A DNA stretch of 64,000 nucleotides from Pseudomonadota bacterium (GCA_027365475.1 DAHXNI010000022.1:1-64000); one strand, 5' to 3'. Shown: positions 52,518 to 64,000, numbered from the stretch's first letter. A program made the numbers and translations. The notes: generated from the letters alone by a model not told the origin.

Positions 52518-53984
52518 TCACCAGGGCACCTCGCCCATCACCTCCATCCTCTTTGTGTGATCGCCCAGGGACGGGTTCGGAACGAAAGTTTCCGCCACAA
52601 GCCTCCGTTCCCGCACAGGCAGATAGACTGATTCGACCGGGCACCCGCGCGCACGCGCCAGAAATCCCCTCCGGTCCTCGAGATTCTGGATCTCGCTTGC
52701 GAGCACGATGCGCTCGAGATGACGCCGATCTGAATGGGTTGCGCCGCCCCGACCGAAGCCGAGCTCGCGTTGGATGATCTCGCGCTCGCCCAGTTCACGA
52801 CTCAGATGTTCGGCGGTCTCGGCCTCCTGAGTCCGGAGTACGAGCAGTGAGCCGAAACAGGACAGAAGGATCAGGGCCCCGTCCCGGCCATAATGCCGGT
52901 AGAGCTGCCGGAGTGTCTGGACCCCTGCGAGGCAAGCCAGACCATACTTGCGCCCGCGCGTCAGCGCATCAGCCAGGACCGGAACTGTCCCGAGTGCCCC
53001 GAGCTCGTCCAGCACGATCCAGATGCGCCGCAGAGGATCCGGCTCCCTGGCGAGAATCGCACCCACCGCAAGATCGAGCCAGGCGGCCAGGAGCGGTCGT
53101 AACACGGTGGCCTGATCATCCCGGTAGGTCAGAAACAGCCAATCCGGGCTGGGCGCACGTGCCACCCATTTCCGGATCGAAAAACCCTCCGCGCCGACCG
53201 CGCGATCGAGAAATCGGTAGGGGGCCAGGTAGGTGCCGACGATCCCTCGTACCGAAGCCAGCATCCGTTGCGCTCCTTCTTCGAAAAGGCTCTGGCAGGG
53301 GTGACCGGCTACAAGCGCGGCCAGATCCGCGTTCGATGCCTGCGTGAGCGCATCAACGAACCCGCCGGTTTGTGCAGAGCCCGTAATCCACAATCGTTCG
53401 AGCACACCCGCAATCAGGGACTGGGCGTAGTGGTGCCACTCCCGATCGGCCCCATCGCGCTCCGGCACGAGACTCCGGGCGAGGCGTTCGGCGTCCCAGC
53501 CTTCCTGCATTTCGGCGAGCGGGGACCAGTCCATGGACCGTCCGTCCAGAGGATTCAGAATGCGGTCGCCGGGACGATAAAACCGTGCGAGGCTCTCCCC
53601 ACCGCAGTCGGCGACGAGCACGCGGTCACCCCGTTCGCGCAGGGTTTCGAGGCAAGCCTGGATGGCGACACTTTTACCCGAACCGGGGCTGCCCGCGAGA
53701 AGGAGGTGATAAGGCTCAAGCACGCGCGGGATCCGGACGGATCCGATTTTGAGACAAGGCCTGAACCGTCCTTCCGTAAGGATCCCGTGCATGACTCGGA
53801 ACAATCGTCTCGGGAACCCGACCCGGCCGAACTGGCGTCCCCGCCGGTGGCGTGACCGGCCGAGACGCGGGCCACGCCCAAACGGCCTGCTCAAGCGCCC
53901 TGAGAGCCCGAGCGCCCACCACAGAAAGACCACTCCGCCGAGCCCGCTCAAGAGCCCAGCCCAGAAATCCAGCATCCCTCGCAT
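52518..53984 (-). CDS. Type IV coupling protein (TraD/TrwB-like)
   Basis: The 488-residue protein has an N-terminal membrane helix (GGVVFLWWALGL), a basic linker, and an AAA-type ATPase. Walker A is AGSPGSGKSVAIQ (97-109), Walker B is RIWIVLDELGALG, and a GVQTLRQLYRHYG segment follows. Coupling proteins bring relaxase-DNA complexes to a type IV secretion channel. No secretion genes are in the window. With the relaxase this is a mobilization module, possibly relic. The start could be the ATG at 53984 or 53975. Confidence 0.85.
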   Translation of the reverse strand: MRGMLDFWAGLLSGLGGVVFLWWALGLSGRLSRPFGRGPRLGRSRHRRGRQFGRVGFPRRLFRVMHGILTEGRFRPCLKIGSVRIPRVLEPYHLLLAGSPGSGKSVAIQACLETLRERGDRVLVADCGGESLARFYRPGDRILNPLDGRSMDWSPLAEMQEGWDAERLARSLVPERDGADREWHHYAQSLIAGVLERLWITGSAQTGGFVDALTQASNADLAALVAGHPCQSLFEEGAQRMLASVRGIVGTYLAPYRFLDRAVGAEGFSIRKWVARAPSPDWLFLTYRDDQATVLRPLLAAWLDLAVGAILAREPDPLRRIWIVLDELGALGTVPVLADALTRGRKYGLACLAGVQTLRQLYRHYGRDGALILLSCFGSLLVLRTQEAETAEHLSRELGEREIIQRELGFGRGGATHSDRRHLERIVLASEIQNLEDRRGFLARARGCPVESVYLPVRERRLVAETFVPNPSLGDHTKRMEVMGEVPW

Positions 53985-54095
53985 CCACCCGACAGCAAAT
54001 TCAAGGGGATCACAGACCCCCGGTCAATACCTTCATGAACCCGATATCAGCCGCTGGGAACGGGACTCCGGTGACACCCCGGAGTTCCGAGTGTC

Positions 54096-54476
54096 TCAAG
54101 GCGTAATCGAAGCCGCCATCTCTCCCAGAATCGGGCCGATCACGGCCGCAAACTCGATCTTGTTCACGAATCCATCAACGCCGAGTTCCTGCGCACGCTC
54201 GCGGTACTCTGGATCGTCGTAGAGGGTGATCAGAACCACTTTCGGGGAGCCCGGCTGTTTTTTGAGCGCTTCCGCGGCACCCAGCCCACCGATGCCGGGC
54301 ATGGCCACATCAAGGAGGACCACATCCGGCTTGAGTGATTCGCAGAGACTCAGCGCCTCTTCTCCCGAACGTGCGAGACCGATCACCTGCACGCCCGGTT
54401 GAGCGGCCAACAGACTGGCGACCGACTCGACGAAGAGCGGGTGGTCATCGGCTACGAGCACCTTGAGACGCGGCAT
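54096..54476 (-). CDS. Receiver-only response regulator, NarL-like
   Basis: The 126-residue protein has all receiver landmarks: VADDHPLF (acidic pair), VLLDVAMPG (phospho-Asp), LITLYDD, and FVNKIEF (Lys). NarL-type regulators continue with a LuxR helix-turn-helix, usually begun by an LTPRE-like segment. This one ends at ASITP, so the DNA-binding domain is missing. The ATG at 54476 has AAGGGAT upstream. It lies downstream of the histidine kinase, its likely partner. Confidence 0.85.
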   Translation of the reverse strand: MPRLKVLVADDHPLFVESVASLLAAQPGVQVIGLARSGEEALSLCESLKPDVVLLDVAMPGIGGLGAAEALKKQPGSPKVVLITLYDDPEYRERAQELGVDGFVNKIEFAAVIGPILGEMAASITP

Positions 54477-54618
54477 CAATCTGATCCCTTGCGCTTAACC
54501 GAGAAATCGTAACTCATTTTACCTCTTCCCTCACGAAAACACTCCATCCCGATAAGGCCCGGCCCCGACTCCATCCTGATTGGATGACCTATTTCCTGAA
54601 AGAATACGACTAACCTTA

Positions 54619-55956
54619 TCATGTCGAGGACATTTCTTCTACTGCGCTCGAAACCGGCGGGGAGGCCAGCGCATCTTTCAGGGTAAACTGGATCTCGATC
54701 GAAGTGCCCTGCCCAGGTTCGCTCTGGAGCGAGAACTGTCCTCCCGCAAGCTGTACCCGTTCCTCCATGCCGAGGAGACCGAGACTCGAACCTGCCTGGA
54801 CCCGCCGACGCATGGCTTCGAGATCGAATCCTCGCCCGTCATCCTGGATCCTAAGCTTGAGGCAGTCCTTGTCAATGGAAAGCGTAATCTCGATCCGAAG
54901 CGCACCGGCGTGGCGGGCAATGTTGTTCAACGCCTCCTGGATCACACGGTAGCTCGTGATTTCGACGAGAGGCGGGAAACGTGGGTCGGATTCTGGCAGA
55001 TTCAGGGAAAGCCTGAGCCCCGAGAGGGTGGCCATCCGGGTTCCAAGCCCACGAATCGCGGCAACGAGCCCTAAGTCGTCGAGCAGAGAGGGGTGCAAAT
55101 TGAGCGAGAGCGTGCGGATCTGGGTGAGCACGCGATCCAGGCTGGCCACGAGCTCACCGTAGAGTTTCTCGCGCCGGCTAAGCTGGAAAAGATCAGCCAT
55201 GGCATGCAAGCCGAGCTTCGCGGCCGTGAGCGTCTGCCCCACTTCGTCGTGGAGTTCACGTGCGAGATGACGACGTTCGTTTTCCTGGGTCTCAAGGAGT
55301 TTTCGGGAGAGTATCTTGAGCCGCTCGGCGTATTCGACGACCGTCTGCTGCATTGAGCGGAGAGCCGTCACGTCGCGGGCGATGCCGACACTGTAGTCGC
55401 GCCCCTCCCAGCGGATGAGGTAACGATATCCCTGAACCCATTTCCAGTCTCCACCGGCGGTTCGCAGACGGAACTCGCTCAGCGGGTAACTACGCCAGTC
55501 CCCCAGCCGCTCGAGGTCCGAGGGGTGAATGAGGCTTGCCGGATGCCGGTTCATGACCGCTTCGGCTTCCAACCCGAGAATCGCGAGATGGGACGGACTC
55601 ACATACTCGTGAAGCCCCTCGATCGAAGCCATACTGACCAGATCGACCGAGTGCTCGGTCATGAGCCGGAACTTGAGTGCCTGTTCCTGCTGGATTCTGC
55701 GGATTCGCTCGCGGCGGATGAGATCGCGCTGGAAACGGGCTTCCTGCTGAGCGATGATCAGGGCCGAGAGCCCGACAAAAACGGCCATCAGGGAGGCATA
55801 GCCCACCATCCCGGCTTCCAAAAGGCGGATGCCGTACACAATGTGCACGACTACCCCTGCGAGGAGCATCCAGACTGCACCGAGCAGGAGATAGGCCAGC
55901 ACAAGGCGCCAAATCGATCTCCGTGCCCAGCCGTGCACGCGGACGGTGGCCGCCAT
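54619..55956 (-). CDS. Sensor histidine kinase, NarX/DegS-like (HisKA_3) with PAS
   Basis: The 445-residue kinase has two membrane helices (LVLAYLLLGAVWMLLAGVVV and AGMVGYASLMAVFVGLSALI), then a PAS domain (about 105-205, EYVSPSHLAILGLEAEA). A HisKA_3 dimerisation region carries the phospho-His in LARELHDEVGQTLTAAKLGL. The ATPase has LNNIARHAGA (N box) and DDGRGFDLEAM. CTGGAG lies six bases before the ATG at 55956. The partner is the adjacent receiver. The signal is unknown. Confidence 0.92.
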   Translation of the reverse strand: MAATVRVHGWARRSIWRLVLAYLLLGAVWMLLAGVVVHIVYGIRLLEAGMVGYASLMAVFVGLSALIIAQQEARFQRDLIRRERIRRIQQEQALKFRLMTEHSVDLVSMASIEGLHEYVSPSHLAILGLEAEAVMNRHPASLIHPSDLERLGDWRSYPLSEFRLRTAGGDWKWVQGYRYLIRWEGRDYSVGIARDVTALRSMQQTVVEYAERLKILSRKLLETQENERRHLARELHDEVGQTLTAAKLGLHAMADLFQLSRREKLYGELVASLDRVLTQIRTLSLNLHPSLLDDLGLVAAIRGLGTRMATLSGLRLSLNLPESDPRFPPLVEITSYRVIQEALNNIARHAGALRIEITLSIDKDCLKLRIQDDGRGFDLEAMRRRVQAGSSLGLLGMEERVQLAGGQFSLQSEPGQGTSIEIQFTLKDALASPPVSSAVEEMSST

Positions 55957-56058
55957 CAACTGCTCCAGTCGGACATCGAAAGGGCTACCATACCGCAAAT
56001 CTCCCGTTCAACCCAATCCGTGACGGACGAAGCCCACGCGCGTGCCATGAGAACCCGG

Positions 56059-56565
56059 TCAGGGTGCGCCCGTCTCGCGCAGACGGCGATCGGCAAAAAA
56101 CCCCCTGAGCAGCAATATGGCCTCTTGGGATCGGATGCCACTCGTGATCACGAGATCATGGTTGAAGACCCACCCGATCCTCCCGGGATCGAGCCTTTCG
56201 AGCGCCCCGAAGCGGGGATCCGGCGCTCCATAAACCAGGCGCGCGACCCGTGCATGCATGATCGCCCCGAGGCACATCACACAAGGTTCGAGACTGACAT
56301 AAAGCGTGGTCCCAGTGAGCCGGTAGTTTCCAATCGCCCGGGCGCCCGCGCGCAACACTTCGATTTCGGCATGGGCGGTCGGATCGGTGTTACCGATCGG
56401 CCCGTTGCCTGCACCTGCAAGCAGCCGGTCTCCCTGGACGAGGACGGCTCCCACCGGAACTTCGCCCAGTTCGCGCGCCCGTTTGGCCCAAATGAGCGCC
56501 TCGTCCATCCAGGATTCGTCAGCGGACGCGTGCGGCGTCTTCACGGTCGCGGAATCACCCTGCAT
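56059..56565 (-). CDS. tadA: tRNA-specific adenosine deaminase
   Basis: The 168-residue enzyme deaminates A34 to inosine in tRNA-Arg(ACG). The zinc site comprises TAHAEIEVLR (His, Glu) and LEPCVMCLGA (two Cys). VPVGAVLV and HDLVITSGI are typical. The protein is standard in length. It is usually close to guaA; here a foreign segment of about 2.2 kb separates the two. Confidence 0.95.
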   Translation of the reverse strand: MQGDSATVKTPHASADESWMDEALIWAKRARELGEVPVGAVLVQGDRLLAGAGNGPIGNTDPTAHAEIEVLRAGARAIGNYRLTGTTLYVSLEPCVMCLGAIMHARVARLVYGAPDPRFGALERLDPGRIGWVFNHDLVITSGIRSQEAILLLRGFFADRRLRETGAP

Positions 56566-56812
56566 CCACGCCCGACTGCATTGCGACCGAGGGTATGGAT
56601 ATCAGGCGGTATGACACGGCAATCCAGATCCCCGCTCGCGCGGACCGAGCCCGCGCTGCAGCGTACTGCAAGCAGAAACATGAACGTTCCATGAGACTCA
56701 GGGTCCATACTGACCAAGTGTGAAATGCGCAGTCATCGTATCACTGAACGGGTGATCACCCAGGGTAGCGGGCGGGCCAGAGCGCAGCCCCCTCTGCCGG
56801 TGGCGTTTTCTT

Positions 56813-56960
56813 GTGCTGATGACTTTCCCGGTGACGTTAGGCAAGGGCAAGCGCCTGTTCGGCGATGGCACACCTAGCAAGATGCTAAAGATGGTCGATC
56901 ACAAGTTGACGGCAAAGGGCACTGTGATCACGCTTATGAGCCCGGCGCTGCGTTCCCGAC
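56813..56960 (+). pseudogene. RibD_C/dihydrofolate-reductase-like C-terminal fragment
   Basis: The plus strand encodes LMTFPVTLGKGKRLFGDGTP followed by KMLKMVDHKL and GTVITLMSPA. This is the C-terminal signature of small RibD_C-domain reductases (YwjB-like). The family needs about 180 residues and no N-terminal part is present upstream, so it is a remnant. It may mark an old insertion or deletion in the tadA-guaA gap. Confidence 0.7.
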
Positions 56961-57051
56961 TTCCCGCCATTCGGGCCGCAACCCAGCACAAGCTCGCGCG
57001 AAGCGGAACGCCAGCGCCGGATGGCTGAGAGAAGCTGGTGATCTATCACCG

Positions 57052-57171
57052 TCTATCGCCTCCAAGCGACATTTCTTGTCGGTGTATTTGACAGTAAATT
57101 GTGGCAGAAGGAAACTTTCCATCTGCAGAAACAATAGATTCGGTATCTCGGAGACGATTGAGTAGGAGTGA
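57052..57171 (+). repeat. Imperfect direct repeat, left copy flanking the DUF4143 gene
   Basis: This copy begins TCTATCGCCTCCAAGCGACA and ends GGAGACGATTGAGTAGGAGT. The right copy at 58511-58638 begins and ends almost the same, with a divergent middle. Each copy can fold: CGACA-TTTCT-TGTCG is a small hairpin here. IS or transposon-end origin is possible but unproven. Confidence 0.6.
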
Positions 57172-57216
57172 CCAGACCTAACTGTGGCCTTGAATATTGA
57201 GCGGGGATGGCTCATT

Positions 57217-58365
57217 ATGCGAGGCATGCTTAAGCGGACCAAGCTCTTAGCTAGGCTGCGCTCTGGCCTAAGAACGAGTCCCGCGGTGGCGCTGCTCGGT
57301 CCACGTCAGTGCGGCAAGACTACGCTCGCACGGCAGCTTGCTGGTACCTCGAAGAGCACCTACTTCGATCTGGAAAATCCTGTCGATCTGGCTCGGCTAT
57401 CCGAGCCCATGACGGCGCTAGAATCGTTGCGCGGTCTGATCGTGATTGATGAGGTGCAGCGTCATCCCGATCTCTTCCCGATTCTCAGGGTATTGTTGGA
57501 CCGCAAGCCGATTCGAGCGCGTTTTCTCATTCTTGGCAGCGCATCGCCGGAGTTATTACACCAGAGTTCCGAAACTCTGGCGGGCCGGATAGCCATTGTC
57601 GAGATGGCCGGATTCACGCTTGAAGAGCTCAGTCGCCCGGATCTCAATCGATTATGGTTGCGCGGTGGCTTTCCGCGCTCGTTCCTGGCGCGCACGGAAG
57701 GTGCGAGTACCGCATGGCGCGAGGATTTTATTCGGACTTTCCTCGAACGCGATTTGGCTCAACTCGGGGTGCAAGTGCCCTCCGGCACGATGCGTAGGTT
57801 TTGGACGATGACCGCACACTATTCAGGTGGCATATGGAACAGCTCGGAGGTCGGGCGATCCCTGGGCGAGGCTCATACGACCGTCAAGCGCCACCTCGAC
57901 GCTCTAGCCGGCGCACTTGTTGTGCGTGTGCTCGAGCCTTGGTACGTGAACATCGGTAAACGGCTGGTAAAATCGCCGAAGGTTTACATTCGGGATTCGG
58001 GATTACTGCATACGTTGCTCGGAATAGGCGATCGCCGGCAACTAGATGGTCATCCCGTTGTCGGTGGGTCATGGGAGGGGTTCGTCATCGAGCAGCTGCT
58101 CGCTCATTTGCCCAAGGCCAAAGCCTATTACTGGCGAACGCAGGCTGGCGCAGAACTTGATCTACTGCTGTTTCTGAAAGGACGGCGTATTGGCATTGAG
58201 ATTAAGCGGGCTGATGCACCGAAGATGACGCCGTCGATGGGATCGGCGCTCGAAGACCTTGAACTACATCGGTTGTTGGTGGTTTATCCGGGCTCGGTGC
58301 GCTATACACTCCGTCCCAAGGTTGAAGTGATGTCGCTGGCGCAGTGCGTGGCCGAACTGACTTGA
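57217..58365 (+). CDS. AAA+ ATPase with DUF4143 domain
   Basis: The protein of about 382 residues has Walker A LLGPRQCGKTTLARQLAG, Walker B RGLIVIDEVQRHPDLFP, and sensor-like RFLILGSAS. A DUF4143 C-terminal domain follows, with PKVYIRDSGLLHTLLGI, GSWEGFVIEQLLAHLPKA and a PD-(D/E)XK-like segment AELDLLLFLKGRRIGIEIK. The family is widespread in mobile or defence-like settings; its activity is unknown to me. The ATG at 57217 follows GGGGATGG; a GTG at 57184 is the alternative. The gene stands alone between repeats. Confidence 0.88.
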   Translation: MRGMLKRTKLLARLRSGLRTSPAVALLGPRQCGKTTLARQLAGTSKSTYFDLENPVDLARLSEPMTALESLRGLIVIDEVQRHPDLFPILRVLLDRKPIRARFLILGSASPELLHQSSETLAGRIAIVEMAGFTLEELSRPDLNRLWLRGGFPRSFLARTEGASTAWREDFIRTFLERDLAQLGVQVPSGTMRRFWTMTAHYSGGIWNSSEVGRSLGEAHTTVKRHLDALAGALVVRVLEPWYVNIGKRLVKSPKVYIRDSGLLHTLLGIGDRRQLDGHPVVGGSWEGFVIEQLLAHLPKAKAYYWRTQAGAELDLLLFLKGRRIGIEIKRADAPKMTPSMGSALEDLELHRLLVVYPGSVRYTLRPKVEVMSLAQCVAELT

Positions 58366-58510
58366 CGACGAAAGACACGGGATTCCATAGCGGGATGTGC
58401 CAGCAATAAATTGGACCAGGATTTTCGGCAGCCACTGATCAATTGATAGCTGTTCGTGTCGTATGCGTATGGCTGCCAAAGCGCATTGACCCTGTCGGCA
58501 TCTATTGCCT

Positions 58511-58638
58511 TCTATCGCCCCCAAGCGACATTTTCTGCCGGTATATATATATATCTGACGGCAAAAGTGGCGCGCCCCAACGTAATGTTACGTTATTTCA
58601 TGTGCTTATAAGTTCCGGAGACAATTGAGTGGGAGTGA
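58511..58638 (+). repeat. Imperfect direct repeat, right copy flanking the DUF4143 gene
   Basis: This copy begins TCTATCGCCCCCAAGCGACA and ends GGAGACAATTGAGTGGGAGT, nearly the same as 57052-57171. Its middle differs, with an alternating TA run and a 16-base palindrome AACGTAATGTTACGTT (58579-58594). The two copies bracket the DUF4143 gene about 1.46 kb apart. Confidence 0.6.
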
Positions 58639-58750
58639 GCAGGGGGCTGCTGACCAGCCGCGCACCCAACAGGCCGACGACCGGAAATCGGCCGAGCAGT
58701 CGCGTGACGCTCCGGAGATGGAGGGGGCGCTCAATCACCCTTGAATCTAC

Positions 58751-58785
58751 CTTGAAATCTCGGTTTTTAAAACCGATATTTCAAG
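58751..58785. repeat. 35-bp near-perfect palindrome downstream of guaA
   Basis: Arms CTTGAAATCTCGGTTTT and AAAACCGATATTTCAAG pair with one mismatch around a single base. It lies 16 bases beyond the guaA stop. It may be a terminator acting on both strands or a protein-binding site. GC content is too low for the strongest terminators. Confidence 0.6.
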
Positions 58786-58801
58786 GCTCCCATCCACCCC
58801 C

Positions 58802-61944
<3,143 letters not shown>

Positions 61945-61957
61945 CTATGATGGCTCG

Positions 61958-63361
61958 GTGAAAACCCTGACCAACTGGCCGGATGCTCCGCCGGGGCGAA
62001 TACCCGGAGGCGAACCCATTTCGGTTTCGGAGCTCATCCAAAAGGTTCAGCATGCGCTTGCCGATTCCTTCGGTCCGGTCCTGGTCGCAGGGGAAATCGC
62101 TGATCTCAGGCGGCCGGCTTCGGGCCATTGCTACTGCAATCTCAAAGATGCCACCTCATCGCTCCGCGCGGTTCTCTTCGAACGCGAAGCCAGAAGACTG
62201 GGGTTCACTCTGGAGAACGGTCTTCGGGTACTTGCGCTCGGCCGGGTCGGCCTCTATGCCGCACGCGGGGATTTTCAGCTCATCGTCGAATATCTTGAGG
62301 AAGCCGGAGAAGGGAGTCTGCGCCGCGAATATGAGCGGCTGAAAAAGGTACTGCAGGCCCAGGGGTTTTTTGATGCGCGGGCCAAACGACCGCTGCCCGC
62401 CTGGCCCCGACGGATCGGCATTGTGAGCTCGGGAACCGGTGCCGCCGTCCGTGACGTCCTCACCGTGCTCGCAAGGCGCATGCCTCTCATCCCGGTCCGG
62501 ATCGCCCCGGCCCAGGTTCAGGGCGAGGGCGCGGAGGCTACGCTGATCGAGGCACTCGAAAGACTCAACCGGGATGAAACGGTGGACGTCGTGATCCTGA
62601 CCCGGGGCGGCGGGTCGCTCAAAGACTTTGCACCGTTCAACACCGAAGCCCTGGTCCGGGCCATTCGTGCCTCGCGAGCTCCCATCGTGACCGGCATCGG
62701 GCACGAGATCGACGAGACTCTGGCTGATCTCGCTGCCGACCTCAACGGGATCACGCCAAGCGGTGCGGCCGAGCGGGCCGCTCCCGCACGGGTGGAGGTT
62801 GAATCCCGGCTCGCCGACTGGCGTGCAAGACTTCTGAGGCAGCACCCGAAGCACCGGCTCGATGAACTCGGGCAGAGACTCGACGAGTTGGCCACCCGCA
62901 ACCGGCAGACCATCGAGGGAATCTTCCGCGAGAGCACCCAGCGCGTCCAGATCATCCGGGTGAGTCTCACGACTCACGGTCCCGCAAACCGGCTCCACCT
63001 CATCCAGCGAGAACTCTCCCATTGGGGCGAGCGGCTCCGGATTCAGATCCCCTTATCCCGGATCGCCTCCGGTACCGCATCGCTCACCGAGAATCGAAAC
63101 CAGCTCCTGCTCCATATCCGGATCCAGATCGACCGGGCACGCGACCGGCTCGAACGCGTTCAGGGCCTCTTCCAGGCACACGATCCGAAACTCCCCACCC
63201 GGCGCGGATTTGCCCTGGTACGCGATCCGTCCGGACGGATCGTGGGCGAGGCACAAGGTCTACGGCCCGAGGATGCACTGACGCTCGAATGGTCCGATGG
63301 ACGGGCCGGAGCACGGGTCGAATGGATCGACCCCCTGCAGGATTCGAATGCGGCGGAATAA
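61958..63361 (+). CDS. xseA: Exodeoxyribonuclease VII large subunit
   Basis: The protein of about 467 residues is the catalytic subunit that degrades single-stranded DNA. An N-terminal OB-fold (ISVSELIQKVQHALADSFGP, VAGEIADLRRPASGHCYCNL) leads to the nuclease domain with RIGIVSSGTGAAVRDVL, RGGGSLKDFAPFN and TGIGHEIDETLADLAAD. A long coiled-coil follows. I placed the start at the GTG at 61958; the frame is open further upstream across the guaB start, but without homology. It overlaps the next gene by 14 bases. Confidence 0.95.
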   Translation: MKTLTNWPDAPPGRIPGGEPISVSELIQKVQHALADSFGPVLVAGEIADLRRPASGHCYCNLKDATSSLRAVLFEREARRLGFTLENGLRVLALGRVGLYAARGDFQLIVEYLEEAGEGSLRREYERLKKVLQAQGFFDARAKRPLPAWPRRIGIVSSGTGAAVRDVLTVLARRMPLIPVRIAPAQVQGEGAEATLIEALERLNRDETVDVVILTRGGGSLKDFAPFNTEALVRAIRASRAPIVTGIGHEIDETLADLAADLNGITPSGAAERAAPARVEVESRLADWRARLLRQHPKHRLDELGQRLDELATRNRQTIEGIFRESTQRVQIIRVSLTTHGPANRLHLIQRELSHWGERLRIQIPLSRIASGTASLTENRNQLLLHIRIQIDRARDRLERVQGLFQAHDPKLPTRRGFALVRDPSGRIVGEAQGLRPEDALTLEWSDGRAGARVEWIDPLQDSNAAE

Positions 63362-64000
63362 CCTCCGCGCCATACTCGCGCTCGTATTCGTCGCGGGGTT
63401 CGGTACCCAGGCTTTCGCCCGCCCCACGCTCGCATCCCTGAAACGGCTCTCCCGGGAAGGACTCCGGGTGAGCGCCGAGATCGTTTCGCTTGGCCCAGGC
63501 GGACAGGTTCTCGCACATTTTCATGCCGGCCGTGCGCTCATCCCGGCATCTTTGTCCAAGCTCTATGTGGCTGAGGCGGCACTCTCCCGCCTCGGTGCCC
63601 GCCATCGCTTCGCGCTCCGGATCGAGACCACAGGTCCGATCGTGGATGGCATTTTGCATGGCGCACTCGTCGTGGTCGATCCGGGCGATCCGGCCCTCGT
63701 CAATGACCGGATCGCACGGGTCGCCCGGTGGGCTCGGATACTGGGACTCCGCCGAGTCCAAGGCCCATTGGTTCTCGTGCTCGGTGGATTCGGCCGCCCC
63801 CCCTGCCGGCTCGTCGACCGCTGTCGGGCACAGGCGACCAGCCACCATGCCTACAATGCACCGCTTTCCTCGATCGCGGTCAATTATGGAACCTACGACC
63901 TTGTGGCCGCCCCAGGCCCCAGGCGAGGTGCCCCGGCCCGGGTTGCGTTCGATCCCTTCCAGCCGGGTTCCGTGGGACTCGACAACCGTGCCACAACGGG
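63348..64000 (+). CDS. dacB: D-alanyl-D-alanine carboxypeptidase/endopeptidase, PBP4 type (runs off window)
   Basis: The ATG at 63348 opens a frame that continues beyond the window end (217 codons seen). A signal peptide (NNLRAILALVFVAGFGTQAF) is followed by the S13-family active site LIPASLSKLYVAEAAL (SxxK) and YNAPLSSIAVNYGTYDL (SxN). The enzyme trims or cuts peptidoglycan peptides in the periplasm. It overlaps xseA by 14 bases, so they are co-transcribed. The C-terminal half is not visible. Confidence 0.88.
   Translation, partial: MRRNNLRAILALVFVAGFGTQAFARPTLASLKRLSREGLRVSAEIVSLGPGGQVLAHFHAGRALIPASLSKLYVAEAALSRLGARHRFALRIETTGPIVDGILHGALVVVDPGDPALVNDRIARVARWARILGLRRVQGPLVLVLGGFGRPPCRLVDRCRAQATSHHAYNAPLSSIAVNYGTYDLVAAPGPRRGAPARVAFDPFQPGSVGLDNRATT

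Noticed and set aside
63084..63848. 254-codon minus-strand frame opposite xseA and dacB
   Set aside because: It is antisense to clear genes, with repetitive Arg/Pro-rich translation and no domain.

Overview
The window is a GC-rich bacterial chromosome segment that looks gammaproteobacterial. The strongest sign is the conserved block pncC-thpR-recA-recX-alaS-lysC-csrA-tRNA-Ser(GCT), all on the minus strand at 29.8 to 22.4 kb. Others are mutS close by, and xseA divergent from guaB-guaA with tadA just beyond. Copper and arsenic genes fit a metal-exposed habitat. I cannot name the genus from sequence alone; acid- or sulfur-associated Gammaproteobacteria are one guess.

1 to 7.4 kb is an accessory zone of looser, lower-GC sequence. 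It holds an IS3-family end, a pirin, a VOC protein, a Fic-fold protein with a cluster of palindromes upstream, an orphan DUF5947 protein, a small membrane protein, a two-domain PRC-barrel protein and a CsbD-like stress protein. 7.5 to 18.6 kb, all on the minus strand, carries a secreted prolyl oligopeptidase, rfbB-rfbC for dTDP-sugar synthesis, a DadA-like oxidoreductase, a TPR protein, a membrane methyltransferase, a SAM methyltransferase and a large exported six-hairpin-glycosidase-like protein. 18.7 to 21.5 kb is a MerR regulator with a 19-bp-spacer promoter and a CopA-type ATPase.

22.4 to 29.8 kb is the housekeeping block for translation, aspartate-family amino acids, carbon-storage regulation and recombination. 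29.8 to 32.4 kb holds a NicO-like membrane protein divergent from an arsenic cluster: arsR, an ArsI-like VOC protein lacking expected iron ligands, and an ArsN2-ArsC fusion. No arsenite efflux pump lies in the window. mutS follows. 35.5 to 44.9 kb has an outer-membrane-barrel-like protein and a hydroxyproline catabolic cluster: a divergent PAS-AraC regulator, an epimerase, a three-subunit D-hydroxyproline dehydrogenase, a deaminase, a 2-oxoglutarate semialdehyde dehydrogenase and an APC permease. Together these would take trans-4-hydroxy-L-proline to 2-oxoglutarate.

45.0 to 50.7 kb has a glutathione transferase, then a TPR-glycosyltransferase-like protein, a TIGR03032-type protein and a secreted protein with 57-residue repeats and a C-terminal sorting-like tail. 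These last three may form a surface-protein system. 50.8 to 54.0 kb is a mobilization remnant or mobilizable module: a type IV coupling protein and a helicase-less TrwC-type relaxase. 54.1 to 56.0 kb is a NarX-like histidine kinase with a receiver-only response regulator. Between tadA and guaA, where these genes are often close neighbours, sit a broken RibD_C fragment and a DUF4143 ATPase gene bracketed by imperfect direct repeats. The window ends with guaA, guaB, xseA and the start of a PBP4-type dacB.
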